From Rhopalosiphum padi (taxonomy: Eukaryota > Arthropoda > Insecta > Hemiptera > Aphididae), in assembly GCF_020882245.1 (NCBI RefSeq), contig NC_083597.1:29862652-29926651 (forward strand): a DNA stretch of 64,000 nt, given 5' to 3'. Positions 24,869 to 37,673 of this stretch are shown piece by piece; within the stretch, counting starts at the first letter, position 1; each line of letters begins with the position of its first letter. The translations under genes were made by a program, and so were the position numbers. The notes below the pieces were generated by a model. That model ran no database searches. It was not told where the DNA came from and saw only the letters and a list, made by a program, of their open reading frames with translations.

Positions 24869-27226
24869 ACATAACGTTGACCCGAAAGAGTTTACTATTT
24901 TTAAAAATCAGGAGAGTTTACCACCGTTCGTTTGAATATCGTTTTCGTTTTTATCCATCAACTGCAGCATATATACCTTTAATCAGACATGAAATAGAAA
25001 AGTGTTTTGGTGATGGTGAGAGGACTTTGTTCATTAGAAAAAAAATCTTATATTTAATGATATGATTTTCTACTTTATAATAATAAGATGTAAATATATA
25101 TGTTTAATTCATTTATAAATGTCTTATATGCAATGTGCGCTTAGTTGTCATGCGCTATAATTAGCAAATTACTACGCCCAATTAACGTGCGCTGAAATTA
25201 CCGCGTGCAATTGACAGTACACCCTATTAGTGAATGGAATATACGTAACACGCTTATGTTAAAATAATATGGTACGTCTGTATTTAACCAAATATTATTG
25301 TAATAATATCATATTATTGGATTTGGATGCGTACTACGTGCTAGAATAAATCTATTACTATTGTATGTTTGTATAATATAGTTTTGGTGTATTGCGTGTG
25401 TACTGCAGTGTACCTTATAATAATATATTATAGCCTTTATAGGTGATAGGTGTGCTCGACGGAAGTATACTTACTTCTGAATTTTCCTCTTGAAAAATTT
25501 GCTAATTTTCGGACGATTATAATTCTCCGATAAGATCTTACTACAGTTCTAGAATGGACTACCAAAAAATATTGTTCATAACCGAATAATAATATTAAAA
25601 ATAAAACTCGGTTCATGGTTGCGTAAACTTGTTGAATGCTCATATTCGTAAATCAAATATAGGTATATAGTTTAAAATATTTAAATATAAACAAATTTAG
25701 ATTTTTTTTATAAAATATTGAATACGAATAAAAAGTTATAAATATTTATTAATTGAAAAAAACAACAGTTACTTAAAATAAATACTACACATCTATACAT
25801 TTTTATAAAATACTTATAAATTAAAATATAGCATGGTGTTTACATAAACTTAATAAAAAAATTATTTCCGATAACATAGTCATCTCTCTATTGTTTATTT
25901 GTGGAATGTAAATAATATATTATTATATTTATAATTTATAATATTATTATAATAACATTAAAATATTTAATTTTAATATTTTAAAGTAGAAAATTGGCTC
26001 TAATGTCTAGTTAGGTTGGGATCTCTAATCTATATTCTTTATACTAAAATAATTGCTTGTAGATGAATAATATATATTAGAATATACAACAACATTAAAA
26101 CAGCGTCATGGATGTCGGACGATTGCAGTAAACATAAAAACGTATTGAACCACAATTTAATTAATTGATTAATTCAATTAATTCATACGTTACAATATTA
26201 TAATTATTACGCTAACATGACTACATGAGATAGATATACGTTTTAGCACATATTTATGTAAAAAGTGATGAAAATTTAATTATTGTTTTTGACTGATTAT
26301 GTATTAATTTTTACCTAATTATCATTGTATAATCAATGACCTATATCAGAATGAAGGGTATTTTATAAATAGTTTTTCAATACAATATACAATTTTATTG
26401 TGACCTTTGACTAGGTAGATAGGTGCTATGGGAAAATAGTGTACCGGAAATGTATTTCATTACTCTTAAGCCAAAGTAAAAATTTAACTAATTTTTTTTA
26501 TTCTAAAATCAATGTGTTTTTTTTATCAAATTATATTATGCATCTTTTGTAACTGGAACGAGGGCTGTTCTTGACGTTCTTATACAATATTTTAGTAACT
26601 ATTAGTACATATCATTAAATTAATAAGTATTTAAAATTACAATAGCTTGGAAATAAATTTACGTACTACCGCAATACGACTGAAAACAGATGATAAACTA
26701 AATTAAAATGGCACGTTTGCCACATATATGGATTTTAGAGTGTATAAATCAAACCTCCAGGTATATTACTACTTACTGCTACTTTATAGATTGAAGCGGG
26801 ATTGTTGTTTTTCCTAAAGTATTAGTTGTTGTAACAAAACTGTTCTGATAACGTATTAAATTTACTAATCAAACAGTTTTATAGAATTTATACTATTTCG
26901 TATTTTATTTTGGGATATTGAATTTATTGATAATATCTACAAATACAAAATAGAAATACTATGCTTACAAATTTAAATATTGTGTAGGTTTTCATGTGAG
27001 AATTGTAAGACATAATTTTGTATAATAAATTCATTACCACGTTGTTTATATTTTATGAAATATAATAATATATTCTTTTATTAGTCACTATTTATTTATA
27101 TAGTAATACTGTAATTATTATTTAGGATATTTTAAAAACGAAACCAAGAAAGATTCTATACTGAACTAATTCTTCATAGATGAGCAATATTTTAGAAGTT
27201 GGATCATACACTATCTGAACAGCGTT
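24869..27226. other. AT-rich sequence upstream of the plexin-like array
   Basis: No gene is recognised. The part closest to 27227 is the flank of the first signal-peptide exon. It shares its last 60 bases or so (gatgaataat...atatcatggct form) with the flanks at 34210-34272 and 47345-47386. Confidence 0.4.
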
Positions 27227-27313
27227 ATGGCTCATTACAGAAAGTTCATAAAAAATAAAAAATATTTGAACCACTTTTTTATGATTGGATTATTTTTGCT
27301 TTTGCATACAATG
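27227..27313 (+). pseudogene. Orphan signal-peptide exon of the plexin-like family
   Basis: A 29-codon exon (ATG at 27227, gtaagt donor at 27314) is homologous to the first exons at 34273-34359 and 47387-47473: the same length, the same MA(H/Y)-x-RK-x-x-KN start, a hydrophobic core (FFMIGLFLLLH) and a final Met codon in phase 0. The exon is well preserved, but the nearest family body, at 30.1 kb, has lost the PSI region and has a stop just after its acceptor-like site at 30085, so no valid partner exon is visible. Whether it is still used is unknown. Confidence 0.65.
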
Positions 27314-28899
27314 GTAAGTTCAATTATTGATTGAATATTATAACTTATAAGTATTAGAAACAAAAAAATATCTTTTTTTTTCATTTAAAAATAAGTTCAT
27401 CAAAATATTTGTTCAATAATAAACTTAAGATTTCACAAAATAGTTTAAAATTTGTTGTGAAGAGCATTGACAAATCTACGTGAAAAAACTACAACATATC
27501 AATGAACGATTCTAAAATTACGGTTTTAAATATTTGTAAACATTTTACAGAATGATTTTAAAACTCAATTAAATTAAGTACTATAGTAATTATAATTAAA
27601 ACTGATGTATATTATTAACAATAATAAGAAATAAAGAGTTTAATAGGTATATAGTTTATAAGTTCATTATATTATTTATTTAAAGAAAACGAATAACAAA
27701 CATTATTTTGTTAGCGTATTATTTTATAATCATTTATCATAAATTATAATTTAAATATGAATAAATAGTTTACGTTTTATATTATGTCCATAGCTAACAT
27801 ACGATAATTAGAAATAATACTAACTACTAAACACTAAAGTACTATAACTATATAGCCAGTGGCGTGGTAAAGGTATAGCCAAGTGTGCCTATGAAATCAT
27901 CACTCTGCTCCGAATTTATGTATGAATGAATTGAAGTTAATAATAATAAAAAAATAAGTTAATTGCTGATTGGGCTGTAAAGATAAAATTTAGTTCAAGG
28001 GACATGGTCACTGCAGGTCATATCGACGTATATTTTAGTGGGCGGTAAGAAACGAAAGAATACCATAAACGCGCATTTAATTTGTGCTTTTTGACAGTGA
28101 TGGACAGTATGAATGGTATGATTGATCTAATTTTTATGATAATACTGATAGTGATAACGGCGATAATCTTGATTGTAGTAATGTGTTTTATCAATATTTA
28201 ATATTTATAGAAAATAATTAAAATAAATTAAATATTCAAATGTTTATAAATAATTTAAAAATTTTGATTCACACACACATATCATTTATCACATATATAT
28301 GCCTCATATACGTGCTAATACCAAACTCGGTTTAGAAAACTTTTCTGTACCATCACTGATTTTAACTACGATGAGACCTATACAATTCATTTATACCTTA
28401 TACCTAACACGAGGTGATTCAGAAGAAACTTGACGAACTTTAATATTATTAAAATTAATATAAATTAACACTGCACAGAAATAAAGCCACAGTATAGATT
28501 AAATGTCATCAATTATAATATTTAAGTATATGAGACTTTAATTACTAATATTACAGGCTTATGATTTTAATATAATTCTCATGATATAATATGTTTATTA
28601 TTATAAATATTAATACTTATTATTTTAAATTGATCACTTACACAGAAATATTGCCATTTATTAAAATATATAAAAATATAGTTGGTCGACTAAACACAGA
28701 CAAATGGAAACACGTTATCTCGGTGACCCTGATTATAATATATTTTGCGTATATATATGATACATGCATTATGTAATATAATATTTTAATTATCAAAACA
28801 GTTATTTTAAATACTTATTCGTTGTCGCATTCAAATTATCTATATATATATTATATTATAATGCAATATTATAACCTGCAGTAATTAACCACGCAACAC

Positions 28900-30210
28900 T
28901 AACGAAAATAATAATAATTTATGTACACATGCAGATCCTTAATCACTGAAAGTAACCAATTATATAAAATATCATGACAGTGAGACTAGCGGCACTGGTG
29001 AATAAGACTGAGGACAGTAGTACTGGCGAGTCAGACAGCGGACAGCGGACAGCGGTAAACGATTAATAGTAGAGGCGCGTTTGACTTTGATAGTGTTATA
29101 TTAATAAATGGCAGAGACTGTGATTTGGTTAGAATACAAATATCAGCTGTGCCGATCAAGAATTTTTGTGTACGATGTATAATGATGCGCGTCATCGACG
29201 GCGACCGGATGCAGACATAATATTATAGACATATACTAAAGATATATCTTTAATCGTGGACATAACCGACGAGGCGATAATTATTATCCATTATCAGAAC
29301 CTGTGCGGTGGTGTACTTTCTGCATCGTATTTACTTCATGGGATATTGACGGACGAGTTATGTCGCCGGTGATCACCGATTCCGCAGCACTTTCATCGCG
29401 CACAATAACATCGCACATCATATCTGCTAGCCGTCCGTTACTATCGTTACGCACAGTAAAAAAAAAAAAAAACGCTTGCGATATTCTTCCACCTCCGACC
29501 GGCCAAGAGAATATTATATTTCGAGGTAACTGGTGCTGTATACTTTTTATTCTTTTTAACCTTGTCCCGTCCGCGTACACTGTGTTATGCCATATATTAA
29601 TAATAAGATAAATCACTCGGAGGGTACCGTAGTAAAGAATGGCGAAACAAATGACTCAATGTATTAGCGAGTTAAGCAATGTCTGGATACTACCAAAATA
29701 CATAAGTCATGAGGATATATTTTGTAAACTTAGTGTTGTATAATATTGAAATAACGATCGCATAATAAAAAATTATTATTAGAATTAATATTCAGAATAA
29801 ACATGGCACGACATTTTAAACAAATTTTCTAAAACTTAAAGATGACGGCGAATATAATGTATATGATTTTTAAATTGTTAATATATTAATCAAAAGTACC
29901 TAGCCTCGTTACTTAGATTTAGTTAAATCATAATATCAATACAATCATTAAAGGTATTTAATTTATAATGTTTGCCTTATCACAATACTTATTGTCGAAA
30001 AAAGACGGCGAGGTAGTAAGTCACGTAAGCAGGTACTTAATATGTAATTCGATATTAAAATAAATATGGTTTTGTTTTATTTAGACTCTGATGTGAGCAT
30101 TCCAAATTCGTTCGACACCGCCGTCGGTGTCGAACGAAATGGGTTGCCCGGATTCAATGCGGTGCGTGATCAAAGGTCGGTATCGAAATAGCGACGAAAT
30201 CAACGCGGCG
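28900..30210 (+). repeat. Duplicated block D (copy 1)
   Basis: This block recurs at 41740-42660 and 45775-46088. Shared landmarks are atatcatgac..gtgac, cagctgtgccgatca, accgacgaggcgataattat, tccgaccggccaagagaata, gtgtctggatactaccaaaa and the final tttgttttatttag acceptor-like site before the first pseudogene body. It includes a GC-richer core (29150-29580) that looks like a promoter or leader, with frames open on both strands but no protein family. It lies between the orphan signal exon and the first pseudogene body. Confidence 0.75.
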
Positions 30211-31266
30211 GCTGTCGATCCGCTGGCCGAACGGCGAACAGCCGTGACGATCGCCTTTAGAAATCGCGAAATCTTCGCGGAGAAACGAAAGAGACGAACG
30301 GTAAAGGTAACGACAACGGTGTCGGCGGGAATGAAGTGCACGGAGACCAGGGGGTCCGGGACCGTGACGATCAATTGCACCACATCGCCGTCGGAAAAGC
30401 ACGCGAACGAAGCGCCGAAGGTCGACGTCGCGCGTCCCACTTGCGGTGCTCCGGGCCCCGTGCTGGACGCGGACCTACGGATTAGCGGTTTAGTTTCGGG
30501 CGACACCGCCGTGTCGGTTCGCGGCCGTCATTTTGTCGAGCCGTGCACGGCGTTCCCAGCCCGTCTGTTCGTCGTGCTGCGGGACGGCGCCGTGCAGTTC
30601 GCGTCCAGCCATTGCGATCGGCCGGTCAACGACACGTACATGGTCTGTCGGTCGCCGAGAGTGAGTAGTGGCGGCACCGGCCGGGCGGATTGGACTGTCG
30701 GCGATGGACGGCTGTTGGATTTCGGGCTGAACGTGATGGACTTTGCGGGCGGCGATCAGTCGCTCTCCGTGGACGGGCCGTCGCTCGGTTATCGCGTGCA
30801 CCCGGATCCGGTGCTAGTGGACTTCGAAACGGACGCGCGCGGTTCGGTGATCGTCAACGGCCACCACTTGCAGGACGTATAACCCGACAACGTCGTCGTG
30901 CGGTTTCCCGATCTGTCGGCCGTGGGTTGCGCAGTCGTGTCGGTCACGCAACACATCGTCGTGGTGTGCGAGCCCACCGCGTCGGTCGCCGAGTCGCGGG
31001 CGATTTCCGTAGCGATCGGCGATTCACCGGAGTACACGGTGTTCAAAAGAGCGTCGCTTCGACCCGACGGTCCGTCCGCACCGACGAATTATTGCCGGTG
31101 TCTCGCCATGGCTGTCCTGTCCGCACTGCTGGTGACGTGTGTATGCGTCTCGACTCGTTGTTGTCTCCGAACGAAAAATCGATACGACGTGTCGAAAACG
31201 ATCAGTAACCCGCCGGTGGCATACGCAGGATCGCAGGACTTGCACGAGCCCACCGTTGTTGTTTGA
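30097..31266 (+). pseudogene. Plexin-like ectodomain gene 1, nonsense-interrupted and PSI-less
   Basis: Aligns through its length with the intact gene at 35790-37673: part of the first TIG domain (TAVTIAFRNREIFAE), second TIG (CGAPGPVLDADLR, then NDTYMVCRSPR), third TIG, a transmembrane segment and a tail with NPPVAY. Differences: both PSI domains are absent, part of TIG 1 is deleted between CTTSP and the RPTCG join, and a TAA at 30880-30882 stands exactly where gene 2 has Gln. The frame stays open after the stop to 31266, so one substitution (CAA to TAA) may be the only late lesion. The copy is far richer in G and C than its relatives. The first ATG (30127) has no signal peptide. It could still yield a 251-aa protein, but a pseudogene is likelier. 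Confidence 0.7.
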
Positions 31267-32250
31267 CGGTTGTTCGATCGTTTATTTAGTTATAACATAT
31301 TATAATATTGTCAATTGAATTAACAATCTGTTTTTTTTAATATTACGTGTTATGTAATTATATATATGTCACATTGTCACAACAATAATAGACCACGCAA
31401 TTGTGGGTAACCGAAATACTTGCTATTACTTACCCGTGTGATTAAGGAGTATTATGATATGTAACTCAAAAAAAGTTGAAGAGGTCGCTGAGCAAAATTA
31501 TTGAGTGCTAGTGTATGCTTGGTGTGTAAATAGGTGTATATATGTGTTTATAAATTATAAAGGTGTATATACTGCTGTATAATATAATAATTAAATTACA
31601 AATAATAAAAAATGAAATAAATTGGGTAAATCATAATAGTTACATAAATATAGAAATTATGGCCCTTTTGGCCCGACAGTTAAAAACAATAATAAATGTA
31701 ACTACTTGAGCTGATATATAATTACAATAATATAAACAATTAACCTGTGTTGCTGGTAACAATATATGAAACGAATAATAATATTAAATAAATAGTATAT
31801 AATTCAGAGTGACACAAAAAAAAATTAAAGTACTCACGATTTAATATAATATGGTATAGTGGAGCGTAGTCTACTCAACTGGTCCTTACCCCACGAAAAC
31901 GACAATAATTTCACACATAAAACACGAAAAATAATATATTACAATAAATTCACATCTCAACAATACAAAACAGTAGTGATTTGCGCATTTTTAAATTAAT
32001 ATATAAGAATTATAAAAACGTAACGAGATACAGAAATACAGAATTATAAGACTATAATAATAAATAATTTAGCGTACATTGCATATTTTAATGATGTAAT
32101 AAAGTATAGTGATTCGTGCTCACAGTTGTTATGTTATATATATATAATAATAAAAATCGGTAAAATAACTTCTCGGCTACTGTCCTATTGTCAGTGGATC
32201 ACGTCACAGTAGTTATACAATTTTAACGATTTAAGTTAAAAAACACAATA
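31267..32250. other. AT-rich sequence between array units
   Basis: No gene is visible. It follows the first pseudogene body and has no obvious match in the other unit tails. Confidence 0.4.
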
Positions 32251-32426
32251 CAGTGGATTCCGCTTAATGTGGGCACGTCGGGACCAACCCTGTTTGCCTA
32301 CATTAAGCGGTTGCCCATAAAAACCGAAATTAGTTGAATTAATTATTTGTATTGGGACTAGACCATTTTGCCCATATTAAGGGGATGTCCATATTAACCG
32401 GTGCCCACATTAGGCGGAATCCACTG
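32251..32426. mobile_element. Tc1/mariner-pogo-type MITE, 176 bp
   Basis: Terminal inverted repeats of 26 bases (32251-32276 and 32401-32426), starting CAGTGGATTCCGC, differ at a single position. TA dinucleotides flank both sides, the target duplication typical of the Tc1/mariner/pogo group. The interior repeats parts of the ends (cattaagcgg, cccatattaagggg) in both orientations. It is non-coding. The near-identity of the ends suggests a fairly recent insertion. Confidence 0.85.
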
Positions 32427-32947
32427 TATTGTATAGTGAACGACCTGATACGTCAACGCGTGTTAGAGAAACAAACACAATATAATTAGGTAAATTATTT
32501 TTGCTGCTGTGATATAAAAAACAGATGTTATAGACATAGGCTTCAACGCCAATAGATTTTAGATTCGTTTGTTACATTATACGTATCATATAGCATAATA
32601 ATCGTTAATATTAATAAAGCTTTTTCGTATATTGATATTTTATTTTATTCTTTTTTAACCTAACTAAAAAAATTTTAGATGAATACTTTTGGTCTAAAAT
32701 ATTTTAACCCCAGATAAAATTCTGTGGTTCATTTATTATTATTACTGGCTATTATTTACTGGAACAAATGACGGATAAAATGGGTACCTAATACTTTGTC
32801 TCGTGTTTTTTGGAAATTCATTATACTATTTCGCACCGATAGTTTATTATATTACGCTATAGAAGTATACTTTTCTCGTGGAAAATTAAGCATTATGATT
32901 TTAATTAGAAAATAAAAATAAAAAACTGTAATGTGACTATAATAACC

Positions 32948-34272
32948 CAACTTCAAACAAAAGATATAATAATGTTTCTTGTAAATTTAGAACGTATTTA
33001 ATGACATTTTAAAATGTGATAATACAGTCTAAGCAATGCGTTTGTATGTTCATAACATATTATTGTTAAATTACAATTTTTACACATACTTTCATAAACA
33101 GGAACGGAATTTTAGTTGTATACTAACATTGGCAATTATCTATTCAAACATTGTTTTGATTGTATTATCTACGGTTTATTAATACGGGATGAAGTTTGAT
33201 AAAAAATTTAATACAATTTACATTTTTATGTTGAACGTTGACTATGATACATATTAGTTTGTGATTAAATTTTATTATTCTCATATATAACAAAAACTAT
33301 AGAATTATTTACTTTTAAATTAAAAAAGTGTTTTTCTTTTCAGATAAATATCAGTTATTAAGCAGCATTTATTTATACTACAAACATTTTTGGTTACTCG
33401 GGGAGGTCGATCATCTATCACTATTTTGGTAACAAATTGATTTAAAATATTAATATGTAGTTAATGATTGTCTACAATTTCCCAGTAAAAACCATTCTAG
33501 CTCGATACCAATGAAATAAGATAAATATACATAACAAAGTATACTCACTGATAATTATTAAAATGTACAGTTTCAGATTTCGGACATAGCTATAATTTTA
33601 AATAAATCTATTCGACACATTTCCCTTGCAAAAATCACCACGCAATAAACTTAAAATTCTATTAGATATTGTGTTGTATGTAGAATAAATATTGTGTTCG
33701 ATTATATTATTATAATTATAGGTATACATACCCGTATCATTTTGTTTTATTATTACTTATTATTATTTTTTATAATTTTATTATTTGGATGGGAAGATTG
33801 TATTTTGTATAGTTAGAAGTACCTCGAGTCCCAGACATCAATTAATCAGTTATTTTTGTTAAATTTTACTTAAACATAGTTAAATTCCTACATACTTAGC
33901 TGAATAATTTTTATAAAAATTTTATAATTTTGAAAAATATACAAGTAATCTTTTTAATTAAAAGTACATTTTCTATAATTAAGTAATTGAAGAAATTATA
34001 CAAAAACGATTTTATTTATACCTATGAGCATATTATATAATATGTATATATATATATTATTATTATTAGTATATATTATATTGATAAGTTCTATTTATAT
34101 ATGATACAATAAAATATACATAATATAACATAATTTATTATGCTATTTTTTATTTATAATAATTATAATATTTATTTGAATATTTTGAAGTAAAAATCTT
34201 AAAATAATCTATAATTAAATAATTGTTTACAGATGAATAATATCTTAGAACATTCATTATTTGGACGATATC
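32948..34272 (+). repeat. Upstream block of array unit B
   Basis: This 1.3-kb flank of gene 2 matches 46094-47386 upstream of gene 4 almost end to end (caaacaaaagatataataat, tcataaacaggaacggaatt, gacgggaagattgtattt and many more). Its first part also matches 39473-39748 upstream of pseudogene 3. It should contain the promoter of the signal-peptide exon, so regulation has probably been duplicated with the genes. Confidence 0.85.
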
Positions 34273-37200
34273 ATGGCTTATTGCAGAAAGCTTAACAAAA
34301 ATAAAAATTATGTGAATTGCTATTCTTTCAACGGACTACTTATACTGGTATACACAATGGTAAATACAAATATAAATTAATAATTATGATTTAGAAAAAA
34401 TAGAAAATATTTTAATTTTATTGAAGTCTATATCAAAGTATCTGTTCAATAATACTTAAAGAATTTACACGAAATAATTTAAAATTTAAAATGAACATTG
34501 AAAAAAAATTTATTTTATCATAATATTCAATAAGTTATTCTATTTCAATATATTTTAGTAGTAAATATTTAAAAAAGTTGTTTAACAGAATTATTTGAAA
34601 CCGAAACTTACATAAAAGAAAAAATATTGAATAAACTATAAGAAGTTTACAATTTTATATATAAAATTATAAAGTAATATAAACGTAATAAATATAACAA
34701 TAATCTGCAGAATCTTACATCGTTTATTAGATTTAGTCAAAATATAAATATAGTTTTTAAAAATGTTTCGAGTACATTATTAGAATCCTAAAAATTAATA
34801 ATATTAAAGAAAGTGGGCAAGTGGGTATCGCTCTGCTGTATAGTAGAGATGGAGAGTAGGTCACTGATCACCATAATGGATGTGTTAAATTTGAATGCAA
34901 TGACGGGTATCATTATATACGAAAAACGATTCTGAACGGAGATGATTTGTCTGTCAATGATAATTATAGTTGGATATATTATATAATTACGTATATTTAA
35001 ATTGTAATATATCGTTATATTACGCGATTTCGTAAAAAATTAAATTTCATACGCTCATAAAATGTTTTCTATATTAGCGCTGGAATTTTTTTTTACAGTT
35101 ACTTGTAGAAAAGCTTATGGATAACCTTGTAGTGGATTTTTGAACCTTAAGTATAAATCAAAAAAATTTTATAAATTTTCAACTTCAAAATTCCTTGCAA
35201 ATTTTCTGAATTTTGATATATTTCGTAAACATTTGAACTTTAAATAGTTATAAACAAAAATTGTGACTAACGATTTTTGATTTTTTCTTACTACGATAGG
35301 TACAACTTATAATAAACCTTGTATTAAATTTTAAAGATTTTTTGGATAGCCGAATTTTTTTTATTGGCATTTTAAGAAAAAACCTTAGAAAAGTAAAAAA
35401 TTTCAATTGTCTATAAGTAGCTTAAAAAAATTCAAAACATTTTGAAAATTTAATCGTAAATAGATAACCATAATATAAACATTTGGTGAAAATTTCAAGT
35501 ATTTACAATGATTCGTTTTTGAGTTACAAATAGATATGTCGAAAAGTGGTTATGCGTAAAAATTCCCGTTTTCCGTAATTTTTTTAGGGTTTTTCCCGAC
35601 GTTTTTGAAAAATACTGGAAATCAAAGCATTATTACTACTCCAAAACGTGATGACAGACGCAAAAATAAAAAAAAATAAAAAAAAAAAACACATCATTGT
35701 AAAATCAATACATTTATCACTTCGTTCAGAATCTAAAAAAATAAACTTTAAAATGCAAATAAAAATTAATAATTGGTTTATTTCATTAGATGTTGGTGTT
35801 TGAATCATATTGTAGTACATTGGAAACGGAGTCAAATAATATCAATTGTTCGAATGCACTAACATGCACTAAATGTACAATCAAAGCTCAGTGTCAATGG
35901 TCCCTAGAACAACAGAAGTGTATAAAAAAGATTCTTATACATTTTTCAAGTTTAACAGCCTCTACTATAGGGGAGTGTCCACAGTTTTCAGTTTATAAAG
36001 AGTATGATTATAATGATTATTTTGTTAATTTGAAATACATTGTTAAGGTATCAAATGATTCAGTAGGATTCATAAATTATCTTCGAATCAGTGAAATTAT
36101 TTTACGAAGAACATTATACCGTGATCAATCTTTGATCAAGGGAATAACAAATGATAGTTTTATATTTTCATTACGCATAACGGCAATATTCTACAAAATA
36201 TTCAATATTCCGTCGATTACTGAATTTATTTTTATCGAGTTCAATGGCGTTATGCTGCGGTTCGACAACGTCGCCGATCATTATGTTACGTTTTATAGAC
36301 GTGATGATAAATGTGCCAATGACGAGAAGGACAAATCCTGTGCGACTTGTGCATGGAATTACAATGGGTATTCTAACTACTTGAAATGGTGTTTGAACGA
36401 AAACGTTTGTGAGGGTCGAAAGCAGTTGTACCTGAAGAACAACGCCGAAGATATAATTTCTGTAGCATCATTACTAGACCGGCGGAACGAAGAAGTGTAT
36501 GTGACGAATGACTGTCCTGAAGTCAACGTGACAGCGGTCCATCCGTTGTTTGGACCGCATACTGGTGGAACGGTGGTAACGATCACAGTTAGAAACCACA
36601 GGATACTTGTGGAAAACCAAATAGTACTAGTGATGGTGGCAGGAATGGTTTGTACGGACCCAAGGACATCGGGATCCGAAACGATCACTTGCACCACGTC
36701 ACCATGGGTAAACGTTACAGGAGGACCACCGGCTCTCGGTCCGATCCTGGTCAAATACTCATCGGAAAAAGGCGGATTAACAATAGAATCGTCGCAGAGA
36801 TTCCAGTATGACGTGCGTCCTATTTGTGGCTCACCCAGACCCGTACTGGACGCGAACCAACGACTTAGAGCTTTAGAATCGGGAAACATCTCCGTGCCGG
36901 TGCGTGGTGTTCATTTCGTCAAACCATGTGTTGTATCCTCCGCCCAACTCTTCTTCGTGTGGCCAAACGATACAATGCAGTTCGCGTCCAGTGATTGTGA
37001 TAAACCGGTCAACGACACGTACATGGTCTGTCGATCGCCAAGAGTGGACAGCCGTGTCTGGCGTGACGCATACTCGTCTGATGAAGGACTCTTATTGAAT
37101 TTCGGACTGAATGTGATGAATTTCATTGGAAATCAGTCGCTTTTGGTGTATGGGCCGTCACACGGTTTTCATGTACTCTTCGATCCGGTGCTAGTGGATT

Positions 37201-37673
37201 TTAATATAATAAACAGTACTGGTTCAGTAGAATTCAACGGGCGCTACTTGAATCACGTGCAGTCCGACGTCATCCTGATAAGGATCCCAAAATCATTGGC
37301 AAAAGGTTGCAAATCCGTGCTGGACTGCTTAGTCGTGGCGGCGTGTTGTGAAGATGTGGTGTTTTCACAACAACGTATGATATGCAAGCCGAACGTGACC
37401 ATCGCTCCAGTTGCCACTGCATCACGCTACATCTTGGTCACAATAGGCGATCGGTTGTCGTATACCGTTCCTAATAGATCGTCACCCCCCGATCATTCAG
37501 ATCTTACCGGCCCCGTACAACCATACATACTTTTCGACTGGTGGCGAACGATAATTTCCTTGTCCATGTCGCTATTGATTGTTTTTGCGTTGGTTTGTTG
37601 TCTAAAGACCAAAAATCAGTACGACTTGACGGAAAATTTTCGTTATCCACCGGTGGCTTTCTCAAGATCATAA
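34273..37673 (+). CDS. Plexin-like ectodomain protein 2: PSI-TIG, single-pass membrane, no Sema or GAP
   Basis: A 656-aa protein from exons 34273-34359 and 35790-37673 (phase-0 join, tttcattag acceptor). Residues 1-29 form a signal peptide. A PSI-like cysteine cluster lies at about 49-92 (CTKC at 55-58). A second PSI at about 204-236 has CATCAWN, then LKWC and VC. Three TIG/IPT-like domains follow at about 271-370 (GPHTGGTVVTITV), 372-495 and 494-588. A transmembrane segment lies near 615-632 and a 24-residue tail contains YPPVAF. This order is that of the plexin stalk (PSI, IPT repeats), but the N-terminal Sema domain and the cytoplasmic Ras/Rap GAP domain are absent, so it cannot bind semaphorin or signal in the usual way. 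A decoy, co-receptor or adhesion role is speculation. The 1430-base intron holds a transposon absent from the sister gene. Confidence 0.85.
34807..35745 (+). repeat. Interspersed repeat family R1, best-preserved copy, inside the gene 2 intron
   Basis: About 0.94 kb starting agtgggcaagtgggtatcgc and ending ttcagaatctaaaaaa. The matching intron of gene 4 lacks it: there the sequence runs straight from a taatgttaaaaaaa-like phrase into cttaaaatac, so the insertion followed the duplication. Other copies lie at 4450-5255, 20880-21590 (inverted), 54250-54425 (inverted, partial) and 62448-62545 (partial). It has no open frame, and gattctgaacg near the 5' part is echoed in inverse near the 3' end. 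Confidence 0.75.

Noticed and set aside
26155..26190. AT-only inverted repeat (aattaattga...tcaattaatt)
   Set aside because: Short arms made only of A and T are expected often in sequence this AT-rich, and there is no flanking duplication.
29284..29616. Overlapping 110- and 102-codon frames on opposite strands
   Set aside because: The matching block at 41.9-42.3 kb has frame-changing indels, so neither frame is conserved between copies. The region is more likely promoter or leader sequence.
30154..31245. Several long minus-strand and alternative-frame ORFs over plexin-like gene 1
   Set aside because: They are shadows of the GC-rich plus-strand coding frame, which is the only one that aligns with genes 2 and 4.
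34273..34359. Signal exons as separate small-peptide genes
   Set aside because: All three copies end in a splice donor in phase 0, and two join in frame to a PSI exon with a good acceptor, so they are first exons of the plexin-like genes.
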